DNA of 56,259 nucleotides from the NCBI GenBank assembly GCA_024709105.1, contig JANJXJ010000154.1, positions 1 to 56,259 of the forward strand. The letters are read 5' to 3'. Each line of letters opens with the position of its first letter. Positions within the stretch are counted from its first letter, which is position 1. Source of the stretch: Lentimicrobium sp. Lineage in GTDB: Bacteria; Bacteroidota; Bacteroidia; Bacteroidales; Lentimicrobiaceae. Positions 44,201-52,854 of the stretch are shown here, in pieces. The notes below the pieces were generated by a model. That model was not told the DNA's origin, made no database searches, and saw only the letters and a list, made by a program, of their open reading frames with translations. Made by a program: the position numbers and the translations under genes.

Positions 44201-44228
44201 GGGCGATCAAAATCTGGTCGCTCTTTTT
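44201..44228. terminator. terminator between convergent genes
   Basis: GGGCGATC (44201-44208) pairs with GGTCGCTC (44216-44223, two G-U), loop 7 bases, followed by TTTTT. It overlaps the 3' end of the AlgJ-like gene and ends the lipoprotein transcript. Confidence 0.65.
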
Positions 44229-45558
44229 AATTGTTTTTGTTTGTATATACCCATTCTGCATCTAGTCTCAACATTTCCTGGTAGGTTATTTTTTTCTCTC
44301 TGGCTTTCTGCAGAACTTTTTCCTTCCATTCGCTATTGCTGTCAATAGAGTTCATTATCTTTTCAATTTCAGCCTCCTTACGCGCTTCTGCATCAGCCTT
44401 GATCTTTGATTGATTCATAATAATGTTTTCATCAGCAAGCAATTCATAAGCCCTGTTGATAAAACCATAAGGGAAACGATACAGGTTTGCTTCGGTGGCC
44501 ATAATAATGATCACATCAGCCTTATTTAATTCCTGCTGCAAATCAAGATCTGCAGTCTTCTGTGGAGAAGGCCAGGCTGGGTTATGCGCTTCAGCGTTAT
44601 AGTACCAGAAATTGTTGTCAGCGAATATTCTTGACGAATAACCCTTGCCAAAAATGTTCCAGTAATAGCTGTCGGCTACAACCAAAGCATTGGGCCTGAT
44701 CTTGTTAAGCTCATCTCCAAAAAATACTTTTGGATATGCCATTTTATAGTGAGGTATTTTCCAAAGTAAATTCATCCCTTCAGCAATATCGTAATCAGGA
44801 TTCCTGAGTGTATCGGGTGTTTCAAATCCATTCCATCCAAAATCAACCATATCTATTTTCTGGTCTCTTTCAATATACCTGATCAATGAATCTGTTGCCA
44901 AAGCAGCACCATAGGCACTCCAGTGAATGCCGCATTGCGGGTAAAGGGGATAGGTAGCTGTATCTTTCATTTTCACAAACCATTCATTGAAATCAACAAC
45001 GGGTAGTGAGTTTCGTGCAAATTCCCGCTTAAATTCCTCATAGTTCGTAGCGGGCCCCGAAGGTCTGTTAAGGTATTCATCCGGGATATATTCAGGAAAA
45101 AAACTTGCCTTACCCGGGGCGAACACAAAAATGAGGGTTTTGCCCGATTGTTTAAGTTTGTTGTAAACAGCCAGTGATTTGGAAGCATGTTCTTTTATCA
45201 CATCCGAACCGACAAAATCCCATCCTTTAAATGCTTTTATATAATTGATTTCGTAAAGATAATTGTTCTTACCTATGATTACGCCGTTGGCCAAGGCAGT
45301 GTCGAAAACCGAAAATGCTACCTGATTATTGATCCTGACCAGCAAAGGCCTGAAACCAATGGTATGTTCAAAATAATTATTAAACGCTTCCTGATAACTG
45401 CCATCCAGCACTTTGGCAAGTGTTGCTACCGGATTTTCAGGTACACTGTATGAACCTTTGAGCGGCGTTTCGTCAAATACCGGAACCGTGCGTTGCAGCA
45501 ATGGCAGTGCGATCATGATCATCAGCACTCCGAATAGTATGTTTTTTAACCGCTTCAT
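44227..45558 (-). CDS. AlgJ/AlgX-like O-acetyltransferase (SGNH fold)
   Basis: The 443-residue protein has an N-terminal membrane anchor (5-22) and an AlgX-type SGNH domain: GVIIGKNNYLYE (92-103), YPQCGIHWSAYGAAL with His212, and ALVVADSYYWNIF with Ser297. In AlgJ/AlgX the active loop is D-x-H-W; here the Asp position is Gly210, so the catalytic triad appears incomplete or altered, which is common in Bacteroidota relatives. It likely O-acetylates a periplasmic or surface polysaccharide, using acetate passed by the MBOAT partner encoded 1 base upstream. The last 35 residues are a charged helix ending DAEWVYTNKNN, like the end of the protein at 51263-52828. Confidence 0.85.
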   Translation of the reverse strand: MKRLKNILFGVLMIMIALPLLQRTVPVFDETPLKGSYSVPENPVATLAKVLDGSYQEAFNNYFEHTIGFRPLLVRINNQVAFSVFDTALANGVIIGKNNYLYEINYIKAFKGWDFVGSDVIKEHASKSLAVYNKLKQSGKTLIFVFAPGKASFFPEYIPDEYLNRPSGPATNYEEFKREFARNSLPVVDFNEWFVKMKDTATYPLYPQCGIHWSAYGAALATDSLIRYIERDQKIDMVDFGWNGFETPDTLRNPDYDIAEGMNLLWKIPHYKMAYPKVFFGDELNKIRPNALVVADSYYWNIFGKGYSSRIFADNNFWYYNAEAHNPAWPSPQKTADLDLQQELNKADVIIIMATEANLYRFPYGFINRAYELLADENIIMNQSKIKADAEARKEAEIEKIMNSIDSNSEWKEKVLQKAREKKITYQEMLRLDAEWVYTNKNN

Positions 45559-45559
45559 C

Positions 45560-46978
45560 TCAAAACCTGAAATAAATAAACGGATTAAAACCTGAAGAAG
45601 TTATGGCAGCCAGACTAACGACAAAAAATACAACCGAAGCCAAAGTCATCCAGATGAGTACTGAAACCTTCTGTTTTTTTGCATATAACTTCATTTGCCA
45701 GTTTTCTATCTTACCAAAAGCGGCCCAAACTGCGAATAAGGCTGCAGGAATCAGAATTATCCAAACTTTCTGACTGATATAAACAGCAGGTCCGGGTGTA
45801 AAACTGAACATTCTGGCAATGTAATCCCAGGCATAGGCCATGGTTTCTGATCTGAACAACACCCAGCCTACCAGCGTAATGATAAAAGTTATGAAGATTG
45901 ATGGATATTTGCCGATGGCTTTGAAGAACTTCAACAGGAAAAGGCGGTCGGCGATCAGGAAAAACCCGTGAAAAGCGCCCCAGACAACAAAATTCCAGGC
46001 AGCGCCATGCCAAAAACCGGAAATCAGAAAAACAAACCACAGATTGAAGTATAATCTTGCCCCCGAAACCTTTTTCCCTCCGAGTGGAATATACAGATAA
46101 TCGCGCATCCACCTGCCGAGAGAAATGTGCCATCTGCGCCAGAACTCACTGATATTCTGAGAAATATACGGGTTATTAAAGTTTTCCAGAAAGTCAAATC
46201 CAATCATTCTGCCCAGTCCGATGGCCATGTCAGAATAACCGGAAAAGTCGTAATATATTTGAAAAGCATAGGCAAGAACACCCATCCAGGCAGTGGCAGT
46301 GCTCATCCCGTCCGGACTTTGGGCAAAAACGGTGTCTGCATATTCTCCCAGCACATTGGCTATCAAAACTTTTTTGCCCAACCCAAGTGCAAATCTGAAG
46401 AAACCTGTCAGGCGATTATCCACATTCTCATTATCTCGCCGGTCTTCAAGTTGATCAGCTACTTCATTAAATCGAACAATAGGGCCTGCAATAAGCTGCG
46501 GAAACATCAGAATATAAAGTGCAAAATCGCTCATTCTTTTTAAAGGAGTGTGCACCTTGCGGTAAACGTCCACCGCATAGGTCATCTTTTGAAAGCTGAA
46601 GAATGAAATTCCGATAGGCAGCGCTACTTTTGTCCATTCAGCAGGTTTACTGCCCATGGATTCAAGTAAAAGATTGAAGTTTTCGACAAAAAAGTTGGCA
46701 TACTTAAAATACAGAAGCATACCTATATTCAGGGCAATGGAAAAGGCTACCAGCAGCCTTTTTTTCCGGCCGGAAGAGGTATGCATTATTTTTACTGCAT
46801 AAAAGTCGGCTACTATTGACCCGGCAACAATAAAAATAAAGGTGGGAGCACCCCATGCATAAAAGAAAACGCTGGCGGCAAGAGCAATATAGTTCTTGTA
46901 TTTTGTTTTGGCAAAATAGTAGAATAAAAGAAATACCGGCAGGAAATACAATAGAAAAAGGCTGCTGCTGAAAACCAT
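45560..46978 (-). CDS. MBOAT-family O-acyltransferase (AlgI/DltB-like)
   Basis: The 472-residue protein has about 10 hydrophobic segments. Family signatures include FSGYSDMAIGLGRMIGF, FNNPYISQNISEFWRRWH, and the catalytic His region SGFWHGAAWNFVVWGAFHG (two His, the second being the likely catalytic one). AlgI-type proteins move an acyl group (usually acetyl) from cytoplasmic acyl-CoA through the membrane to a periplasmic partner. That partner is the AlgJ-like protein whose start follows the stop by 1 base (TGAGATG), implying translational coupling. Confidence 0.92.
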   Translation of the reverse strand: MVFSSSLFLLYFLPVFLLFYYFAKTKYKNYIALAASVFFYAWGAPTFIFIVAGSIVADFYAVKIMHTSSGRKKRLLVAFSIALNIGMLLYFKYANFFVENFNLLLESMGSKPAEWTKVALPIGISFFSFQKMTYAVDVYRKVHTPLKRMSDFALYILMFPQLIAGPIVRFNEVADQLEDRRDNENVDNRLTGFFRFALGLGKKVLIANVLGEYADTVFAQSPDGMSTATAWMGVLAYAFQIYYDFSGYSDMAIGLGRMIGFDFLENFNNPYISQNISEFWRRWHISLGRWMRDYLYIPLGGKKVSGARLYFNLWFVFLISGFWHGAAWNFVVWGAFHGFFLIADRLFLLKFFKAIGKYPSIFITFIITLVGWVLFRSETMAYAWDYIARMFSFTPGPAVYISQKVWIILIPAALFAVWAAFGKIENWQMKLYAKKQKVSVLIWMTLASVVFFVVSLAAITSSGFNPFIYFRF

Positions 46979-47014
46979 GAGATTTTGCGCTGAAATTGAT
47001 TAAGATATGGTTGG

Positions 47015-47022
47015 CAAATGTA
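47015..47022 (-). promoter_or_regulatory. -7 element of the O-acetylation operon
   Basis: The minus strand reads TACATTTG, matching TAnnTTTG, 36 bases before the MBOAT ATG. It opens the two-gene O-acetylation unit. Confidence 0.5.
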
Positions 47023-47170
47023 GTGAGTTTGTTTAATAAGAGAGCGAACACTTATACTTTTTTTAATATTGCAGACATGTTTCAGGCTGTTGAAACGATA
47101 AATTCCATGTCGAAATACGATCTTGTCAGTAAGAAAAAAAATCTATTGGGAATAAGGAATAAAAAAAAGT

Positions 47171-47178
47171 TACCTTTG
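47171..47178 (+). promoter_or_regulatory. -7 element of the delta-60 repeat gene
   Basis: TACCTTTG is a perfect TAnnTTTG, with a TTG at 47146-47148 as a -33 (22-base spacer, slightly long). It ends 25 bases before the ATG at 47204. Confidence 0.6.
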
Positions 47179-47203
47179 CTTAACATGTTTTATCCAATCA
47201 ATT

Positions 47204-48763
47204 ATGGAAGCGAAGAATATTACTTTCAGATTAAGTTTAATTATGGTCACTTCCCTTTTGCCAATCCTTATATTCGGGCAAACCAATACGTTTAAAATAA
47301 TAACCAATATGGGGTCCAATTATGATTTTGCGCATTCAATTGCTATTCAGCCTGATGAAAAAGTAATTGTTGCCGGGGATAGTTATGGCATTCCCTGTAT
47401 GATTCGTTTTGATAATGAAGGGGCACTAGATCCTTCATTCGGGAATGAAGGGAGAGTATTTACGTCCTGGGATGGTGGCAGTAATCCAGTGATTAATGAT
47501 ATTACTGTTCTTTCTGATGGCAGGATTATATTAGGGTCTAGTTATTATAACGGAAATAACAGGGATTTTATCTTGGCTTGTTTCAATCCGGATGGAACTA
47601 TTGATGATAGCTTTGGGAACAATGGGACTACAGTTACTCCGATTGGAAATTTTGAAGATATATGCTTTGCAATAGCTATGCAACCAGATGGCAAACTTTT
47701 GGCTGCAGGAGGGTCAAATAAATCTTTGGGTGCATTTGATTATAATTTTGCCCTGGTCAGGTATAATCCGGATGGAACGATTGATAATTCCTTTGGCAAT
47801 TCAGGAGTAGCCATTACTGAAATAGGGCTCTGCAATAGCATTGCTTATTCAATTGCTGTACAACAGGATGGCAGGATTTTACTGGCAGGTGAGGCTCAGG
47901 ACAGTTTGTTTGCCTTTAATGATTTTGCAGTTGTCCGTTACAATGAAGATGGATCTCTGGACAATACTTTTGGCATGGATGGTAAACTGAGAATATCTCT
48001 GAGTGAAACATATGATTATGCAAAATCCATGGTTCTTCAAGAGGACGGGAAGATAGTAATCACTGGTTATACCCAAAACGGATTACACAACTATGATTTT
48101 GCTCTTTTAAGGCTGAATTCAGATGGTTCATTTGACGATACTTTCGGGAATAATGGAATTGTTATTACTGATATTGGTAATGATTTTGCCAATTCTATTG
48201 CTATACAACAAGATGGAAAAATTGTGCTGGCCGGAAGTACAACAACAGGGACTTTATATGATTTTGCAACACTCCGTTATAACCAGGATGGGTCTTCGGA
48301 CGAAACTTTCGGAGAAAATGGAGTGATTATAACATCATTTGGAGCCGGGGATGACGAAGGAAGCTCAGTCGTTATCAGAAATAATGGTGAAATTCTAATT
48401 GCCGGGATGGTTAACACACAACCAGGTAGCTTTGATAGTGACTTTGCATTGTTGAGGCTTTTTTCTGATCTGACAATAGGAGTTAATTATAAAAGCATTG
48501 ATCTAAGCATCATCAGTGTTAATCCAAACCCGGTAGCAGAAGGTTTCACTATCAATTATTTCTTACCTGAAGCAGGCAGAATTTCGATATCCTTGTCAGA
48601 TATACAGGGAAAAAAGATTCAGATTCTTAAAGATGATAAACTACAAACAGCTGGCAGACATAATGATAGTTTTCTATTGAGCAGCACGATTTCTCCAGGA
48701 TTGTATCTATTGGAAGTAAAGACAAAGGATTACATTAAATCGATCAGGATTATCAAACAATAG
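47204..48763 (+). CDS. secreted delta-60 repeat protein with T9SS sorting domain
   Basis: The 519-residue protein has a signal peptide (about 1-25, ending LPILIFGQ). About six to seven delta-60 repeats follow (roughly 38-420), each near 55 residues. Typical units read 'RYNPDGTIDNSFGNSG' then 'IAVQQDGRILLAG', forming a beta-propeller-like structure. The last 80 residues are a type A T9SS sorting domain (NPNPVAEGFTINYFLP, RISISLSDIQGKKIQ, GLYLLEVKT). It is exported across the outer membrane and anchored or released. The repeats probably bind a ligand or other protein; no enzyme function is visible. Confidence 0.9.
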   Translation: MEAKNITFRLSLIMVTSLLPILIFGQTNTFKIITNMGSNYDFAHSIAIQPDEKVIVAGDSYGIPCMIRFDNEGALDPSFGNEGRVFTSWDGGSNPVINDITVLSDGRIILGSSYYNGNNRDFILACFNPDGTIDDSFGNNGTTVTPIGNFEDICFAIAMQPDGKLLAAGGSNKSLGAFDYNFALVRYNPDGTIDNSFGNSGVAITEIGLCNSIAYSIAVQQDGRILLAGEAQDSLFAFNDFAVVRYNEDGSLDNTFGMDGKLRISLSETYDYAKSMVLQEDGKIVITGYTQNGLHNYDFALLRLNSDGSFDDTFGNNGIVITDIGNDFANSIAIQQDGKIVLAGSTTTGTLYDFATLRYNQDGSSDETFGENGVIITSFGAGDDEGSSVVIRNNGEILIAGMVNTQPGSFDSDFALLRLFSDLTIGVNYKSIDLSIISVNPNPVAEGFTINYFLPEAGRISISLSDIQGKKIQILKDDKLQTAGRHNDSFLLSSTISPGLYLLEVKTKDYIKSIRIIKQ

Positions 48764-48892
48764 CTGGAATGTCATGTTGGATCAAACCATTTTGTTTACA
48801 AAGAATTTATTTAGAATGATTCACGGTTATATATATTTTAACCGATTTCAATATTTCCATTATTATGGGAAGAAGATTAGCCCCAGAACCTG

Positions 48893-48900
48893 TAACTTTG
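48893..48900 (+). promoter_or_regulatory. candidate -7 element of the YCF48-like gene
   Basis: TAACTTTG matches TAnnTTTG, 71 bases before the ATG at 48972. No -33 TTG is present in the right place. Confidence 0.4.
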
Positions 48901-48971
48901 AATTTCTCAATAGTCTGATGAAAAAGTTGCAAATTAACCGTTTCTTAAAAACTCTTTAAATTTAATGATTT

Positions 48972-51032
48972 ATGAAGAAGTCTTTTATTCTTATTATTTC
49001 CTTATTGCTACTCAATATTATAGTTGTAGCACAGTGGAATCCTTCAAAAGGTTTATATTCTGAATATGTCAGGTGCCTTAAGGTAAGTGGGGATACGTTA
49101 TTCGCCGGTGCAGCACCCGAGATTTATATTTCAACTGATTATGGAGATAACTGGGAGTTGATTGGCAGCAGCCCAAATCCTAACGACGTCTTTTTTTCCA
49201 TTCTTATAGATGGAAATTATATTTATGCCGGCTCAACGGAATTGCTGATGGTTTCATCGGATCGTGGCCAGACATGGACAACGCATCCTGATTATAAAGT
49301 TGTAACAAGTCTGATAATGGCTGGAGATACGATAGTTATGTCAGCCAATCGAAAGGTTTATTTCTCAACGGATCAGGGCAATAGTTTTGTGTATGGAGGA
49401 TTACAACATTCCTCAGATATACGTGATTTGGCTTATCTGAATGGAGTTTTCTATGCAGCCACCCATTCTGGCTTATTTAGATCCTATAACCGTGGCCTAA
49501 GCTGGAGCAAATATAGTAATATACCGACGTTGACCATTATAGGGTGGGAAGGACAACAAATAAGATACCCGGAGATTCTCACTTTGTCAGCTCATAACGG
49601 TTCACTTTATGCCGGAGGTATTCAACGGCTTTTTACAACGGATGATGGTGGAGAAACCTGGAATATAATTGCGGATCTAAATTATAGTCCGGTAGCAGCT
49701 GTTATTGTTAGCGATGAAGATATATATATATCATTTTTTTCGAAAACTTTTCATTCGGCAGACCACGGAGTAAATTGGACAATGATTTCAGAAGCTGGTT
49801 TTGATTGTCTTGCTAAACAAAATAATTATATTTTTGCAGCAGGGTGTTATAACTTTTATAGAGCAGATGCAAAATTTGACCATATCTTCAAAAGGATCGG
49901 AGAAGGAATGAAAACACTAACAATCAGTGAAATATATGAAAAAGATGGCGAACTATATTGTTTAGCTAAAGGAGAAGTCCCTGATTATATTACTCCAAAA
50001 GAATATTTCATGGTTGCTACTTCTACCGATGGGGTTTCCTGGGTTCCAAAGAAAAATTTGGATTTCTATTTTTCAGGGGGTTTTTATCAATCAAAAAGTG
50101 ATACGATTTATTATGGGTATGATGGGAATAAAATTGCAAAACAAACTCTGAATAGTAGCTTCTTTAAAACATATGATAGTCCTGCCAATGTAAGTTGTTT
50201 TGCATTTTCAGGAGATACCATTTTTTGCGGAAGTTCACAGGGCGTAAATTTTTCTGCGGATTACTGTCAAAGCTGGACGAGGTGCAATGATGGGATATGG
50301 TCATACGACATTACAGACCTGTTAATGGTCAACGATACGCTTTTTGCATCCACACGGGATCAGGGTGTTTTCCGTTCAACAAATCGCGGAGCTTCCTGGT
50401 CAGAGGCCCGGCAGGGAATTATAAATATGAATGTCAACAAACTTAAATTTCTGCAGGGGAAAATCTATGCATTTACCGACACAGGTTTAAGTTTCTCGGC
50501 CAATGGAGGAGTTTCATGGAATAATCTGAATTCCGGAATAGAATCGATAAAAGTCAATGATCTTGTTATTCACGGTGATGCTCTTCTGATTGCAACCGTT
50601 GATGGTCTTTATATTTCACACAACAACGGATCAAACTGGGTCAGATGGAATTCTGGTTTAGAGGGTATGGAAACCTTATGCCTCTATGCTACAGATGATA
50701 AAATCTTAAGCGGAACAAAAGATCACTCAGTCTGGTATAGACCATTGAGTAGCCTGGGAACTAGTGAGATACCTCATGTTGAGTTTGGGTTCAGTGTTTA
50801 TCCTAACCCGGCTGGAGATTTTCTTATCATAGTTAATAATAATTATCCTGAAGTGAGAAATTACGAGCTTCAGCTGGTAAACACACTTAGCCAGGTAATT
50901 TTGGACACAAAAATTACCGAAAAAGAGGCTATTGTAGATCTGAAGAAGTTGAAAAATAAAGGAATGAGTTTTCTTCAAATCAGCATTCCTGAATTGAATT
51001 ACACTGAGACCAGAAAAATTATTGTGAAATAG
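48972..51032 (+). CDS. secreted YCF48/BNR-type beta-propeller protein with T9SS sorting domain
   Basis: The 686-residue protein has a signal peptide (1-20, ending IVVAQ). It is built from about ten propeller blades with the D-x-G-x-x-W/S-type turn: STDYGDNWELIG, SSDRGQTWTTH, TDDGGETWNII, RSTNRGASWSEA and SANGGVSWNNL. It resembles photosystem-II-assembly YCF48-like and sortilin-type propellers, which bind proteins or glycans. A T9SS sorting domain ends the protein (FSVYPNPAGDFLIIV ... MSFLQISIPELNY). It shares export route with the delta-60 protein upstream, and they may be made together. No catalytic residues are evident. Confidence 0.88.
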   Translation: MKKSFILIISLLLLNIIVVAQWNPSKGLYSEYVRCLKVSGDTLFAGAAPEIYISTDYGDNWELIGSSPNPNDVFFSILIDGNYIYAGSTELLMVSSDRGQTWTTHPDYKVVTSLIMAGDTIVMSANRKVYFSTDQGNSFVYGGLQHSSDIRDLAYLNGVFYAATHSGLFRSYNRGLSWSKYSNIPTLTIIGWEGQQIRYPEILTLSAHNGSLYAGGIQRLFTTDDGGETWNIIADLNYSPVAAVIVSDEDIYISFFSKTFHSADHGVNWTMISEAGFDCLAKQNNYIFAAGCYNFYRADAKFDHIFKRIGEGMKTLTISEIYEKDGELYCLAKGEVPDYITPKEYFMVATSTDGVSWVPKKNLDFYFSGGFYQSKSDTIYYGYDGNKIAKQTLNSSFFKTYDSPANVSCFAFSGDTIFCGSSQGVNFSADYCQSWTRCNDGIWSYDITDLLMVNDTLFASTRDQGVFRSTNRGASWSEARQGIINMNVNKLKFLQGKIYAFTDTGLSFSANGGVSWNNLNSGIESIKVNDLVIHGDALLIATVDGLYISHNNGSNWVRWNSGLEGMETLCLYATDDKILSGTKDHSVWYRPLSSLGTSEIPHVEFGFSVYPNPAGDFLIIVNNNYPEVRNYELQLVNTLSQVILDTKITEKEAIVDLKKLKNKGMSFLQISIPELNYTETRKIIVK

Positions 51033-51038
51033 TGGCTG

Positions 51039-51058
51039 TAGGGCATTCCTAGTTTTTT
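51039..51058 (+). terminator. weak terminator after the YCF48-like gene
   Basis: TAGG (51039-51042) pairs with CCTA (51048-51051) and is followed by a run of six T. The stem is short, so this is only a candidate. Confidence 0.35.
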
Positions 51059-51262
51059 ATTTATCTGATGGGATAAATAATATTTCTTCTTTTGCATGTC
51101 ACCAAACAGCCGCATTATAGATATTTTTCCATTAGTCTTAATTGGGCTATTATAAGCTTGGGTACTCAATGCTAATCAAATGGGCTAATGCGTCAAGAAT
51201 AATGACATTAATGTAAATATGATTAGAAATCCGGACTTGAAATTGTCCTGAATTTTCAATGC

Positions 51263-52828
51263 TTACTTTTTATTCTTATACAGCCACAGAGCATCGCGCT
51301 TGATCATACTGTCGAGAGAAATATTTTCTTTTATTGCTTTTTCTTCCAACATTCTTATCATTTCGGGGCTATTACGGAGTTGTTTCTCGTAGAACTGAAC
51401 GTTCTTTTCTATTTTTTCAGGCACTTTTACTTCCGGTTTAGGATAAATACCTTTTTTAGCAAGCTCATAATCGGGGAAAACCAATAATTCGTAGAAGTTT
51501 CCTTGGGGCTTCAATTTGCCAAATGACTCCCAATAGGCCTCCTTTGTCATTGAAACATAGTGGATTGCCCCATTATGGTATTGTTGTAATTGAAACAAGT
51601 TGTGTGCTACAAACACGAACAACAGAAATATGGGTGCTAAACGAAGACATCTATATTTTGAAAAATTTAGGTGATCTATAAATGCTGCAATAGGGAAAGC
51701 CAGTAGTCCATACATGTCAATAAAAGCGCGGTTGCCATAACTGCCACCAAACCACCATAACCACCAACTTGCCAATATCCAGGTATTGATGACGAAGTAA
51801 ATTACTATTGGGAAAAAGAGATGTCTTTTATTTTTATAAAGCCAGTAAAATCCAATTATGGCTATAATCATGGATGGGGTATATAAGAGCCAGCCTTTCC
51901 TGTAACTGAATAGAATATTGATTAATTGTGGGTTGCCAAAGAAAAACTTTCCCCCATCGCCGTATCCATTAAAAAAGAATGTTCCTGCTGTTGATTTCCA
52001 ATAAATAATTTGTGGCAGCCAGGTAATTAGTATAACTACACCAATGATAAGAATGTGGTGCCAGTTTTTCAGCAGTGTAGTAATCCGCATTTTAAGTTCA
52101 TAAATACTGCCGATTTTCCAAAATGGAATTATTATCATTACTACAGCATTTGTTGGCCTTACCAAGGTAATCAACCCCAATATAAACCCAACCAGAACAG
52201 CCTGATAGATTGAGTTATTCTTGTAGTATTTGTCGATACAATACGTTAACCATATTATCAGAAAAAAACTGAATACATGCGAAAAAGCCGGTTCTCTTGT
52301 GTTGTAATGAATTAGGTTAGTCCCAAGAGTAAGTAGTATTAGGACTATTGAAATGGTTTTAGATGAGTAATACTGCCTTAGAATCTTTATTAACAATATT
52401 AAGGCTAGAAGAGTGTAGAATAAGGATGCTACGATCAAAGCATAATTATACGCGGACGAAAAGCCGTCTGCATCCTGCCCGGTTAACTTAAGGAAGTAAT
52501 GAACCGGAACAACAAAAGGAGAATACATTATTGACATGCCCATTGTTGTCATGATTACATATTTCCCATTGGGCGCAACAACCGGCCAGAATCTGTCAGA
52601 GAATTTTCCAGGGCTTTTTGCGACGAAATCTAAATGAAGATCATGGTACACCAGAATTGCCGGCAAAAAAGCATAATAGTGCAAAACATCCCCGTATATT
52701 ACTACTCTGTTCTTATTTTCAACAGTGAGTTGAATATTCCTGAGGATCAAAGTAAGCATTATAAATAAAACGGTTAATAGAAGTATAACCGAATCTTTCG
52801 AAAGTCTCTTTTTTAAATGTAGAATCAT
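51263..52828 (-). CDS. GT-C-like polytopic membrane protein (copy 1)
   Basis: The 521-residue protein has about 11 hydrophobic segments. The acidic residue in the first periplasmic loop (Asp47 in VVIYGDVLHYYAFLPA) and the 'LVRPTN' helix are typical of the GT-C glycosyltransferase fold. Two landmarks shared with its neighbours are LFSYRKGWLLYTPSM and WWLWWFGGSYGNRAFIDMYG. It would transfer a sugar from a lipid carrier in the periplasm, but no family assignment is certain. The last 35 residues (ending DALWLYKNKK) form a charged helix shared with the AlgJ-like protein. It follows copy 2 by 26 bases on the same strand. Confidence 0.75.
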   Translation of the reverse strand: MILHLKKRLSKDSVILLLTVLFIMLTLILRNIQLTVENKNRVVIYGDVLHYYAFLPAILVYHDLHLDFVAKSPGKFSDRFWPVVAPNGKYVIMTTMGMSIMYSPFVVPVHYFLKLTGQDADGFSSAYNYALIVASLFYTLLALILLIKILRQYYSSKTISIVLILLTLGTNLIHYNTREPAFSHVFSFFLIIWLTYCIDKYYKNNSIYQAVLVGFILGLITLVRPTNAVVMIIIPFWKIGSIYELKMRITTLLKNWHHILIIGVVILITWLPQIIYWKSTAGTFFFNGYGDGGKFFFGNPQLINILFSYRKGWLLYTPSMIIAIIGFYWLYKNKRHLFFPIVIYFVINTWILASWWLWWFGGSYGNRAFIDMYGLLAFPIAAFIDHLNFSKYRCLRLAPIFLLFVFVAHNLFQLQQYHNGAIHYVSMTKEAYWESFGKLKPQGNFYELLVFPDYELAKKGIYPKPEVKVPEKIEKNVQFYEKQLRNSPEMIRMLEEKAIKENISLDSMIKRDALWLYKNKK

Positions 52829-52854
52829 TGTTCTTAAAAGTTTTAGCTACTTAA

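Noticed and set aside
47500-48440. Possible DNA tandem repeats or CRISPR-like array
   Set aside because: The repetition comes from delta-60 protein repeats about 55 codons long with diverged DNA; there are no uniform direct repeats with spacers.
48774-48959. 61-residue plus-strand open frame between the two T9SS genes
   Set aside because: Low-complexity, AT-rich and no signal, partner or coding pattern; it contains the candidate promoter of the next gene.
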